The position numbers were made by a program, and so were the translations under genes. From JAVVXB01 sp036651815 (GTDB taxonomy: Bacteria; Bacillota; Clostridia; Christensenellales; CAG-138), in assembly GCA_036651815.1 (NCBI GenBank), contig JAVVXB010000005.1:1-64000 (forward strand): 64,000 nt of DNA, written 5' to 3'. The notes beneath the pieces were generated by a model. The model did not search any database, was not told the origin of the DNA, and saw only the letters and a list, made by a program, of their open reading frames with translations. Positions 25,623 to 33,212 of this stretch are shown in pieces. Within the stretch, counting starts at the first letter, position 1, and every line of letters starts with the position of its first letter.

Positions 25623-25704
25623 GCCACTGGATTCTTGTTGACGGTTTTGGGTTACAAGTCGTTATTTCGCTCGTTCATAGCAAAAGGAACTGTCCATTTT
25701 GAAA

Positions 25705-25755
25705 TGACCCCCATTTGTTATTCCGTATCGTATACAGGATGGCAAATGGAGGTCA
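25705..25755. terminator. Hairpin between convergent GNAT and rnfB genes
   Basis: TGACCCCCATTTG (25705-25717) pairs with CAAATGGAGGTCA (25743-25755) with one mismatch around a 25-nt loop. The position fits a shared terminator, although no strong T-run is present. Confidence 0.4.
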
Positions 25756-25796
25756 TTCACTCTTTATCGGATCGTTTTTTACTTGCTTTCTGTTGC

Positions 25797-26633
25797 TTAT
25801 TCCTCCAGTTCCATGCCCTCTCGTTCTTCCTCGGGGACAAAGAGATTATGGATGCAATGCATCGGGCAGCCCTGTACGCAGGCGCCGCAGCGGGTACATT
25901 TACCATCGTCAATCTCGGCCACACCATCCACCACATGAATGGCATCCGACGGACACTGCTTTTCGCAGCGATGACAGCCGACGCAGGCGGTTTTGCACTG
26001 AAGGCGGGCGATCTTGCCGGTGGCCTTGTTGCGGCAGAGCACCACAACGGTCTTATCACGGGGCAACAGATTGATAATCCCACGCGGGCAAATGTTCATG
26101 CATACGCCACACCCCGTACATTTGCTCTCATCGATGTGAGCAATTCCATCCGCCAAAGTAATCGCACTGAAGGGACAGCGGCTCACGCAATCGCCAAGTC
26201 CAAGGCATCCGAATTCGCACTGGGTGGGTCCCCCGGAGATCGCGGAAGCAGCGCGGCAGGACGGAAGACCGTTGTATTCATAGCGCTGGCTGACATTTTC
26301 GCAGGTGCCGTTGCAACGAACGCGGGCCACCATGGGCTCAATTTCCTCCGCGGTGGTTCCCATGATTTGAGCGATGGCTTTCGCCGCTTTTGCTCCGCCG
26401 GGAGTACAGCCATTGAGCTTGGTCTCCCCCTTCACGACGGCTTCTGCAAATGCATCGCACCCAGCGTAGCCGCACGCGCCGCAGTTAGCGCCGCCCAGCT
26501 GTTCGCGTACTTGAACAACACGTTCATCCACTTTGACGGCAAATTTCTTGCCAACTACCGCCAACACCGCACCAAAGAGCAGCCCCAGTCCGCCAAGCAC
26601 GCCAACGGCATAAAGAATCGGTAAAATGTTCAT
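25797..26633 (-). CDS. rnfB: Rnf complex iron-sulfur subunit RnfB
   Basis: A 278-residue subunit with one N-terminal membrane span. A four-Cys cluster motif follows (NCGACGYAGCDAFAEAVVKG...CTPGG), then several ferredoxin motifs (CEFGCLGLGDCVSRCPFSAI; CTGCGVCMNICPRGII; CVGCHRCEKQCPSDAI; CTRCGACVQGCPMHCI). RnfB is the ferredoxin entry point of the Rnf complex. It is the last gene of rnfCDGEAB, 10 bp after rnfA. Confidence 0.96.
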   Translation of the reverse strand: MNILPILYAVGVLGGLGLLFGAVLAVVGKKFAVKVDERVVQVREQLGGANCGACGYAGCDAFAEAVVKGETKLNGCTPGGAKAAKAIAQIMGTTAEEIEPMVARVRCNGTCENVSQRYEYNGLPSCRAASAISGGPTQCEFGCLGLGDCVSRCPFSAITLADGIAHIDESKCTGCGVCMNICPRGIINLLPRDKTVVVLCRNKATGKIARLQCKTACVGCHRCEKQCPSDAIHVVDGVAEIDDGKCTRCGACVQGCPMHCIHNLFVPEEEREGMELEE

Positions 26634-26643
26634 TGCAAATTCC

Positions 26644-27231
26644 TCACTTGACCATGCCCGAGAAGCCTAAAAAGGCAATGCTCATGAGTCCCGCCGTGAT
26701 CAAGCTAATCGGGAATCCTTTAAGCACCTTCGGAATATGCGCTGACTCCAGCCGCTCCCGTACGCCCGCCATCAGCACGATAGCCAACAAAAAGCCCAAT
26801 GCGCCGAACACGCCGTTGAGTACAGAATAGAGCATGTTGAGCTGATCGCTGACGTTCAGCAGCGTGACGCCCAGCACCGCGCAGTTGGTGGTAATCAACG
26901 GCAGATAGATGCCCAGCGCACCATAGAGGCTCGGAGAAGATTTTTTGAGGAACATCTCCACAACCTGCACGAGACTCGCAATCACCAGAATAAACGTGAT
27001 GGTATCCAGATAGGTCAGTTTCAACGGGACCAGTATCCAGTGGTGTGCCATATAGGTAAACAAGGACGCCAGAGCCATGACGAACGTAACCGCCAGCCCC
27101 ATCCCCATCGCCGTCTCCACTTTGTTCGATACGCCGAGGAACGGGCAGCAGCCGAGGAATCTGGAAAAAATAAAGTTATTGGTCAGTATGCAGCTGACCA
27201 TAAACAGTAAGATTTTAGCAATCTCGTTCAT
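26644..27231 (-). CDS. rnfA: Rnf complex membrane subunit RnfA
   Basis: A 195-residue protein with six spans. MNEIAKILLFMVSCILTNNFIFSRFLGCCPFLGVSNKVETAMGMGLAVTFVMALAS carries the conserved Cys-containing helix start shared by RnfA/NqrE. With RnfE it holds a membrane-embedded iron-sulfur cluster and helps couple electron flow to ion transport. The start overlaps rnfE by 4 bp (ATGA). Confidence 0.96.
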   Translation of the reverse strand: MNEIAKILLFMVSCILTNNFIFSRFLGCCPFLGVSNKVETAMGMGLAVTFVMALASLFTYMAHHWILVPLKLTYLDTITFILVIASLVQVVEMFLKKSSPSLYGALGIYLPLITTNCAVLGVTLLNVSDQLNMLYSVLNGVFGALGFLLAIVLMAGVRERLESAHIPKVLKGFPISLITAGLMSIAFLGFSGMVK

Positions 27232-27857
27232 TCAGCCTTGACCTCCTTCCGCTTTGTAATCTTCTGTGAAATAAAATTGAACAATCCCAATAGCAACCCA
27301 AAGACAATAAATCCGCCGGTCGGCAGGATGATTAGCAACATCGGCTGATACGCCGCGCCAAAAACCTGTGCGCCAAAGACGGTGCCGTTGCCAATCAGCT
27401 CGCGGATTGCGCCAATGAACGTGATGGCCAGTGTGAAGCCCAGTCCCATGCCGATGCCGTCCATGGCGGACGCCCCGACGGAGTGCTTGCTGGCAAATGC
27501 CTCTGCGCGGGCAAGAATGATGCAGTTGACAACAATCAGCGGAATAAAGATCCCCAGCGATGCATAAAGCGAGGGCAAAAACGCCTGCATAAGCATCTGC
27601 ACCATGGTTACAAACGTACAAACAACCACAATAAATGCCGGAATGCGGATTTTATCTGGAATAAAATTGCGCAGCAGCGAGATTACCACGTTAGAACCGA
27701 TCAGCACAAACGTTGCCGCAGCACCCATGCCGATGCCATTGATGGCGCTCGTGGTAATTGCCATCGTCGGACAAGTACCAAGCACAAGGCGGAATGTCGG
27801 GTTCTCAGTTAATACGCCGTTTAGAAAAACCGATTTCATGGAAAGCTTATGTTCCAT
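27228..27857 (-). CDS. rnfE: Rnf complex membrane subunit RnfE
   Basis: A 209-residue protein with six spans. NGVLTENPTFRLVLGTCPTMAITTSAINGIGMGAAATFVLIGSNVVISLLRNFIP is typical of RnfE/NqrD, with the Cys of the shared cluster in GTCP. It pairs with RnfA in the membrane. It is 2 bp from rnfG and overlaps rnfA. Confidence 0.96.
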   Translation of the reverse strand: MEHKLSMKSVFLNGVLTENPTFRLVLGTCPTMAITTSAINGIGMGAAATFVLIGSNVVISLLRNFIPDKIRIPAFIVVVCTFVTMVQMLMQAFLPSLYASLGIFIPLIVVNCIILARAEAFASKHSVGASAMDGIGMGLGFTLAITFIGAIRELIGNGTVFGAQVFGAAYQPMLLIILPTGGFIVFGLLLGLFNFISQKITKRKEVKAE

Positions 27858-27859
27858 TG

Positions 27860-28417
27860 TCAGCCTACCTCCTTTTCAGGTGCTTTCAGAGAAGTCAGCA
27901 CGCCAACAACATGGTTAACGGCTTGAGTTACCGCATTGGAGCTAATGGTAGCGGAGGTGATGGCATCGATTGCACCGCCATCCTTCTTGAGCGCGATGGG
28001 GGCGATCTTTCCGGTAAATTGTCCAGTAAACGCCACATCCTTTGCCTTTGCGCCAAGGCCTGCCGTCTCCTTAAAGTTCACACCGCCGACGGTCACGCCT
28101 GTAATGACGTTATCCATGTTCATACCCACCGTCACTTCAATCTCTCCACCAAATCCCTGCGTTAGGATCGTGCCGGTCTTGCCAGCGAGCGTTCCGTCCG
28201 CCGCACGACCTATGTAAGCCTCTGTCAGCCCATCCGTAGCAGTCAATGCATCAAAGGTTGTTGCTTCCGGTAGCACCGTTTGGCGCGCAGTTGCGGCGTT
28301 TTGTAGTTCCTGTGCCTTGATGGGAGCGGCGGTAATGGCGTTTGTCGCGCCGAGCGCCAATCCCGCAAATGCCGCAAGAGCCAGCAGACGGATACTAAGC
28401 TTGCCAATATCAGACAT
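27860..28417 (-). CDS. rnfG: Rnf complex FMN-binding subunit RnfG
   Basis: A 185-residue protein with one N-terminal span and an extracytoplasmic FMN-binding domain. Conserved segments are FGGEIEVTVGMNMDNVITGVTVGGVNFKETAGLGAKA and DAITSATISSNAV, where the last Thr of TSAT should carry covalent FMN; the usual pattern is (S/T)GAT, so Gly is replaced by Ser. It takes electrons within the complex. It overlaps rnfD by 8 bp. The protein is slightly shorter than many RnfG. Confidence 0.93.
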   Translation of the reverse strand: MSDIGKLSIRLLALAAFAGLALGATNAITAAPIKAQELQNAATARQTVLPEATTFDALTATDGLTEAYIGRAADGTLAGKTGTILTQGFGGEIEVTVGMNMDNVITGVTVGGVNFKETAGLGAKAKDVAFTGQFTGKIAPIALKKDGGAIDAITSATISSNAVTQAVNHVVGVLTSLKAPEKEVG

Positions 28418-29333
28418 TGCCCTTCACCTCCCCATACATTTTGTGCTTCATCACTCGATCAAGCAGCGGAGTGACCACGTTCATTAAGAGAATCGCATAG
28501 GTCGTACCCTCCGGATAACTGCCAAAGGATCGAATCAGCGCAATAATTAGCCCCGTACCCGCTGCATAGATAAATTTCCCACCAAGGGTCATGGGACTTG
28601 TTACATAGTCAGTTGCCATGAATACCGCACCAAACAGAATACTGCCGGAAAACAACTCCGTAGGTACCGCAGCAATGTTCCCTTTGAAAATCCAACTGAA
28701 CACGGCAAAAGAAACAATCATCGTTACCGGAATATGCCAGGTGATGGTCTTTCGGATGAGCAAATAGACCAGTCCCAGAAGAATGGCAATCTTACATACC
28801 TCGCCAATGCTACCCGGAACACGGCCAACCAGCAAGTCCAGCGTAGAGAAGGTGCCTTCGCTTGCCACCAACGGCGTCGCGCCCGAAACCCCATCAAAAA
28901 GCGACACAAAGGCTGCGCCAGACATGAGTGCCGGCCAGGATGCCAGTAGCACCGCGCGCGCAGCAAGCGCCGGGTTCACGAAGTTATCACCAATACCACC
29001 AAACAATTGCTTGACCAGCACGATGGCTACGAGCGATCCCACAACAATCATCCACCAAGGCGCGGTCGACGGCAAATTAAGTCCAAGGATCAACCCAGTC
29101 ACAACTGCCGACAGATCGTTGATCCGAACCGGCTTTTTTGCAAGCAACTGATAGAGCAGCTCAAACAATACGCAGGAAATGATGCTGATGAGTAGCACCC
29201 GTGCCGCAGCCCAGCCAAACAGCCAGATCCCGGCAATTGCGCAGGGCATGAGCGCTGTAACCACATCCAGCATCAACACCGCAGTGTTGGCTTTGGCATG
29301 AATGTGCGGCGCAGAAGAAACGGAATACTGCAT
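28410..29333 (-). CDS. rnfD: Rnf complex membrane subunit RnfD
   Basis: A 307-residue membrane subunit. The N-terminal MQYSVSSAPHIHAKANTAVLMLDVVTALMP, KQLFGGIGDNFVNPALAARAVLLASWP and the C-terminal FMATDYVTSPMTLGGKFIYAAGTGLIIALIRSFGSYPEG are family hallmarks. The flavinylation segment lies in FDGVSGATPL (SGAT), expected to bind FMN. It lies 5 bp after rnfC. Confidence 0.96.
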   Translation of the reverse strand: MQYSVSSAPHIHAKANTAVLMLDVVTALMPCAIAGIWLFGWAAARVLLISIISCVLFELLYQLLAKKPVRINDLSAVVTGLILGLNLPSTAPWWMIVVGSLVAIVLVKQLFGGIGDNFVNPALAARAVLLASWPALMSGAAFVSLFDGVSGATPLVASEGTFSTLDLLVGRVPGSIGEVCKIAILLGLVYLLIRKTITWHIPVTMIVSFAVFSWIFKGNIAAVPTELFSGSILFGAVFMATDYVTSPMTLGGKFIYAAGTGLIIALIRSFGSYPEGTTYAILLMNVVTPLLDRVMKHKMYGEVKGNV

Positions 29334-29338
29334 AAAAC

Positions 29339-30658
29339 TTATTTCCTCCCTCTAGCGGCAAGTTCCTCACGCGCCGCTTTAAAAGATGCGGTTAAATAGC
29401 GACGTGCCGGGCAAATGTAGGAGCAAGCGCCGCAAAGTACACAGTCCGACAGGCCATTTTCCTTGGCTTTATCGAGATTATGCATGTCACAGATATTGCG
29501 CAGTTCGTAAGGATACAGCCCGATAGGGCAGGTCTCCACGCAGCGGCCGCAACGAATGCAGGATGTTTCTTCATAGTCCCTGGCCTGCGTTGCCGAAAAA
29601 ACAATGATCCCGTTTGTGGCCTTGGTCATGGAGACGGTATCGTCCGGTGCGCAGAGTCCGCACATAGGACCACCCGCAAAAATCTCATGCGCATCCGCCT
29701 TCAAGCCGCCGCAGGCTGCGAATATCTGATCGTAAGTAGTCCCAACGCGCAGCAACAGATTCGCCGGCTGATTGACACAGCCAGTAACTGTGGTAATGCG
29801 CTGAATCAGTGGCTTTCCTTCCGTTACCGCATCAAAAACCGCGGCTGCTGTACCGACGTTAAACACCAACGTGTGCGCGTCCACAGGCAGCTTTCCCCGC
29901 GGCACCTGTCGACCGGTCACGGTATGAATCAACTGCTTTTCACTACCCTGCGGATACTTCGTTTTGAGCATGAGTATCTCCACGCCGGGCACGCCCGCAA
30001 TGGCTTTAGTCATGCTATCAATGGCGTCCGGCTTGTTGCTCTCGATGGCAATCACGCCCCGGCTCACGCCAGTAGCGCGCAGGATCAGCCGCAGGCCGCC
30101 CACGATACGTTCCGGCGTTTCCAACATCAAGCGATGGTCTGCGGTCAGATACGGCTCACATTCCGCACCATTTAAAATCACGGTATCGGCTGTTTTCCCT
30201 TCGGGAATGGACATCTTAATGTGGGTCGGGAACGATGCACCACCCAGTCCGCAGATGCCGGCATTTTTTACACACGCAATGATCTTGTCCGCAGGCGCAT
30301 TTTCAACGTCACCAAGCGGCATAAGCGGTGCCCAATCATCCAGCTTGTCGTTGCGGATGCCGATGCACATCTGCGGCGTTGCCGACAGTTGCTGTCGTTC
30401 GTCCACAAACAGCACCTCGCCCGATACGCTCGCGTGCACCGGCAATCCCAGCCCACCCACAGACATGGCAATCACCTGGCCAAGCTGAACATGCTGACCT
30501 GGCTCCACGCACGGCGCACTGGGCGCACCAAGATGCATGCTCACAGGAATAATCACCTGTTCCGGGATGAGCGGTGTAACGGCGCTTGCGCGCGTGAACA
30601 TTTTTCCTTCTCCGGTGCTGTGAAGGGGATGAACCCCCCCATGAAATGTTTTTTTCAA
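29339..30658 (-). CDS. rnfC: Rnf complex NADH-binding subunit RnfC
   Basis: A 439-residue soluble subunit that exchanges electrons with NAD+. It has the HPLHSTGEGK N-terminus, the nucleotide/FMN region CGLGGASFPTHIKM and AECEPYLTADHRLML, and two four-Cys clusters (CIRCGRCVETCPIGLYP and CVLCGACSYICPARRYL). The start is TTG at 30658, 8 nt after AGGAGG. It is the first gene of the rnf operon. Together Rnf couples ferredoxin oxidation to NAD+ reduction and Na+ or H+ export. Confidence 0.96.
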   Translation of the reverse strand: MKKTFHGGVHPLHSTGEGKMFTRASAVTPLIPEQVIIPVSMHLGAPSAPCVEPGQHVQLGQVIAMSVGGLGLPVHASVSGEVLFVDERQQLSATPQMCIGIRNDKLDDWAPLMPLGDVENAPADKIIACVKNAGICGLGGASFPTHIKMSIPEGKTADTVILNGAECEPYLTADHRLMLETPERIVGGLRLILRATGVSRGVIAIESNKPDAIDSMTKAIAGVPGVEILMLKTKYPQGSEKQLIHTVTGRQVPRGKLPVDAHTLVFNVGTAAAVFDAVTEGKPLIQRITTVTGCVNQPANLLLRVGTTYDQIFAACGGLKADAHEIFAGGPMCGLCAPDDTVSMTKATNGIIVFSATQARDYEETSCIRCGRCVETCPIGLYPYELRNICDMHNLDKAKENGLSDCVLCGACSYICPARRYLTASFKAAREELAARGRK

Positions 30659-30705
30659 ATGCCTGCCTCCTGCTTAATGAATTGTCTAATTGCTCATAAA
30701 AAAGA

Positions 30706-30729
30706 AAGAGCATATGACTTTATGCTCTT
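30706..30729 (-). terminator. Hairpin with T-run between the amidase-like gene and rnfC
   Basis: On the minus strand, AAGAGCATA pairs with TATGCTCTT around a 6-nt loop and is followed by TTTCTTTTTT. It can end the amidase-like transcript. If the promoter at 30754-30782 drives rnf, the hairpin would lie in the rnf leader and could attenuate it. Confidence 0.6.
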
Positions 30730-30753
30730 ATTTATCATCTTAAATACGATACC

Positions 30754-30782
30754 ATTATTTAATTGGTTTGTACAGATTACAA
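30754..30782 (-). promoter_or_regulatory. Putative promoter of the rnf operon
   Basis: On the minus strand, TTGTAA (30777-30782), a 17-nt spacer and AATAAT (30754-30759). It lies downstream of the amidase-like gene and about 95 bp before rnfC. Confidence 0.4.
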
Positions 30783-30817
30783 CTGCAAATTTCTGAAAAG
30801 CAATCTGCGCACTATCT

Positions 30818-31696
30818 TTATTGAATACCTAGATAATCCAGAATTCCTTTTACAATCCCATCGGCCATTTTCTTTTGGAATTCCGCATCATTGAGCAATT
30901 TGTCCTCGGCAGGACTGCTGATATATCCCATCAACAGGGTGCATACCGGTGCCTCTGTCTTGTTGAAGAACGTTTCATCCCCTTTATGGCGAATCGATTC
31001 TCCGTTGTATTTTGCAATGGAGAAGTCTGTGGCGGCAATGTATGCCTTCAGCACGGCAGCGGCAAGATTGTCGCAGTCGTTCTGCAGGGCGTGAGCGCTG
31101 GGCGCCCAGACAATGGCACCGCGCGAATCCGCAGTCTTGACGGAGTTGCATTCGAGGCGAAGCGCAAGCTCTGCCATGCCGGTGTTCATCGTGGTTGCAC
31201 GGGCAACGGCATCCTGATCGTCCTTAACATCGTTGAGCCCCATCACAACCGTTGCGCCAAGTGCTTCCAACCGCTGCTTTACAAGCTCCGCAATGGAAAA
31301 GTTCAAACGGTTTGCATAAATCTTTGTGGAAACGCCCTGCACCTTGCTTGAATAGCCACGAGCAGGATCGATGCCAATGACGTGTCCGGTAAGTTTGCCA
31401 TCCGGTGCGGGCGTGGGTGACGGCGTTGTACCGGGTTCCAGTGTCGGGGTCGGCGTAATCGCCTGCGAATCTGCTGTGGACGATGGCAAGGGCGTAGCCG
31501 TCACCGGTGCAACGGTCGGCGTCGGGGTCGGCGTAGCGTTTGCAAGTTGATAATTTCTGACAGCAGGGGCAACCACACCAGCGGCAAGTGCATAGATAAC
31601 ACCCCCGGTAAAAATCAAAATCATTGCACAAAGAATCCCGAATGCCAATGGGTTGTTTATGCGAAAATTTTTCCGTCGTTTAACAATTTTTTTCAT
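30818..31696 (-). CDS. Amidase_3-family cell-wall protein with lost catalytic residues
   Basis: A 292-residue protein: an N-terminal membrane span (about residues 15-38), a Thr/Pro-rich linker (about 45-95) and an N-acetylmuramoyl-L-alanine amidase fold. The fold is clear (VIGIDPARGYSSKVQGVSTKIYANRLNFSIAELVKQRLEALGATVVMGLND; PVCTLLMGYISSPAEDKLLNDAEFQKKMADGIVKGILDYLG). However, the expected zinc ligands and catalytic Glu are absent: DPGHGG is DPARG, the EK Glu is replaced in KIYAN, SIHAN is RLECN, and the VELGF Glu is Leu in LLMGY. It is probably a non-catalytic wall-binding or regulatory protein. Start 31696 is preceded by GAGGGG. Confidence 0.8.
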   Translation of the reverse strand: MKKIVKRRKNFRINNPLAFGILCAMILIFTGGVIYALAAGVVAPAVRNYQLANATPTPTPTVAPVTATPLPSSTADSQAITPTPTLEPGTTPSPTPAPDGKLTGHVIGIDPARGYSSKVQGVSTKIYANRLNFSIAELVKQRLEALGATVVMGLNDVKDDQDAVARATTMNTGMAELALRLECNSVKTADSRGAIVWAPSAHALQNDCDNLAAAVLKAYIAATDFSIAKYNGESIRHKGDETFFNKTEAPVCTLLMGYISSPAEDKLLNDAEFQKKMADGIVKGILDYLGIQ

Positions 31697-31823
31697 CGTG
31701 CATTTACCCCTCGCGCGTGCTGTCGGTACTATTGTAACACGCCGAAAAACCAAAGTGTATAGCTTAATATAAGATTTACAATTTTTCTATGCTTTTGTTG
31801 GAAAATAATTGTGTCCGGTCATG

Positions 31824-31829
31824 TATAAT
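31824..31829 (+). promoter_or_regulatory. -10 box abutting the start codon
   Basis: A perfect TATAAT ends 6 nt before the ATG at 31836, with no Shine-Dalgarno between them. If used, transcription would begin at or next to the start codon. No good -35 box at 17 nt was found. Confidence 0.4.
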
Positions 31830-31835
31830 AGAATC

Positions 31836-32690
31836 ATGCCGTATAACTATGCACATGCGCTGGTGGGGATATGCAGCGTGAATAGATGTAGTATTAATGT
31901 TGCAGGGTTGATAGATCGCTGCTCTGACGCATTTTTTATCGGTACCATGGGGCCAGACCCATACTTTGGGGATGCGTTACCACGGTCGCTTGCCCATCCC
32001 TGCCAGTCTCACCTTTCGAATTTGCTTCACAGCCTTGACGGACGAATTTTGTTCTCCGCCTTGTTGGATCTTGCAAAAGAGAGCGAAATCTACTCCGCTT
32101 ATGCATTGGGTTTTGTCTGTCACTTTGTTTTAGACAATCACACGCATCCTTATATAGAAGCGTATTTTCCCGGTCGGAAACATACCCCTGCCGAAATTGC
32201 CATGGATCTGTATCTCGTCGATCGGGCAAACGAGCCGCGACTTTACGTGCCACCGAACGTATTCTATGAAACGGCTTCCCTCCGGCAATTAGACGCGCTG
32301 CATGCGGCGTTGTTTGAACGTTTGTTTTTGCTTGATACCCGAGGCGCGTTTGCCCGCGCTTTCCGAAAATGGATTCGCATCAACGCGCTCACATTTGACC
32401 CGAGCGGAAGTAAGCAAAAGCTGCTCCGCTTCTTCCCCGCAGCTGCCCGCTATCTGGTCGGCCGACACGAAGATGCAGCGGATGCGCTCAATCTGGAGCA
32501 TGCCCCCTGGGCAGCTCCATGGGCGCCGGATGAGATACGCACCGAATCGTTCCTGGATTTGTTTGACGAAGCCTGCGCAGCGTCGTCTTTACTCGTTAAT
32601 CTTGCCGCAACCGCCATGGAAAGCGGAGATTTTTCGGCCGTTCTTTCGGCCATTGGAAGGAGAAGTGCTGATGCTGCCCCCATTATTTGA
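31836..32690 (+). CDS. Zinc-dependent phospholipase C-family protein
   Basis: A 284-residue protein. The N-terminal MPYNYAHALVGICSVNR, FFIGTMGPDPYFGDALPR and ALGFVCHFVLDNHTHPYIEAYFP carry the His/Asp pattern of the zinc-dependent phospholipase C / S1-P1 nuclease superfamily. No signal peptide is seen, unlike secreted phospholipases, so it is probably cytoplasmic and its substrate is unknown. The start at 31836 matches the family N-terminus. The 3' end overlaps the next gene by 20 bp, so the two are coupled. Confidence 0.82.
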   Translation: MPYNYAHALVGICSVNRCSINVAGLIDRCSDAFFIGTMGPDPYFGDALPRSLAHPCQSHLSNLLHSLDGRILFSALLDLAKESEIYSAYALGFVCHFVLDNHTHPYIEAYFPGRKHTPAEIAMDLYLVDRANEPRLYVPPNVFYETASLRQLDALHAALFERLFLLDTRGAFARAFRKWIRINALTFDPSGSKQKLLRFFPAAARYLVGRHEDAADALNLEHAPWAAPWAPDEIRTESFLDLFDEACAASSLLVNLAATAMESGDFSAVLSAIGRRSADAAPII

Positions 32691-33198
32691 AGGAAAAACC
32701 GCTTGCTGCTTCACCGGTCATCGTCCCCGTGGGTTACCTAAGCACGGGAACGAATGCAGCAGCAGTATGATTTTGCTCAAGCATACGCTCCTTCAAGCGG
32801 TGGAGGAAGCCGTCAACTATGGAATTACGACCTTTCTCACCGGCGGGGCAGAGGGATTCGATACGCTTGCGGCGGAAGCCGTGTTGGCGTTGCGTGGTGA
32901 TTATCCCGCACTTCATCTTGTTTTGTCATTACCCAGCAAGGTGCAGTCCGAAGCATATTCGCCAAGCATGCAGGCACGGTATGCACGTATCCTCTCCGCC
33001 GCAGACAGCGTTTTTTATGCCTCCGATATCGACAACGGTCCCCACGCCATGCGCTGCCGGAACCGATATCTTGTGGATCATGCCGAATGCTGCATCGCCT
33101 ATTTGGCAAGAGCCGTTGGCGGCACGTTCTATACCGTCAACTATGCCTACGATCGTAACGTACCCGTATTCAACCTTTACGAATTCGTCAAAAGCTGA
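32671..33198 (+). CDS. SLOG-superfamily DUF1273 (YpsA-like) protein
   Basis: A 175-residue Rossmann-like protein. CCFTGHRPRGLPKH, FLTGGAEGFDTLAAEAVLALR, LVLSLPSK and ADSVFYASD with NRYLVDHAECCIAYLARAVGGTFYTVNYAYDRNVPVFNLYEF are diagnostic of the DUF1273/YpsA group, thought to bind nucleotide-related ligands. The role is not established. The ATG at 32671 follows AAGGAG by 8 nt inside the end of the upstream phospholipase-like gene. Confidence 0.85.
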   Translation: MLPPLFEGKTACCFTGHRPRGLPKHGNECSSSMILLKHTLLQAVEEAVNYGITTFLTGGAEGFDTLAAEAVLALRGDYPALHLVLSLPSKVQSEAYSPSMQARYARILSAADSVFYASDIDNGPHAMRCRNRYLVDHAECCIAYLARAVGGTFYTVNYAYDRNVPVFNLYEFVKS

Positions 33199-33212
33199 TA
33201 GAATCTTTCCTT

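Noticed and set aside
25635..26624. A 329-codon plus-strand open frame opposite rnfB
   Set aside because: It is the complement of a gene rich in Cys and Gly codons, has no recognisable domain, and rnfB on the other strand is certain.
29480..30175. A 231-codon plus-strand open frame opposite rnfC
   Set aside because: Antisense shadow of the RnfC clusters; no ribosome binding site or domain.
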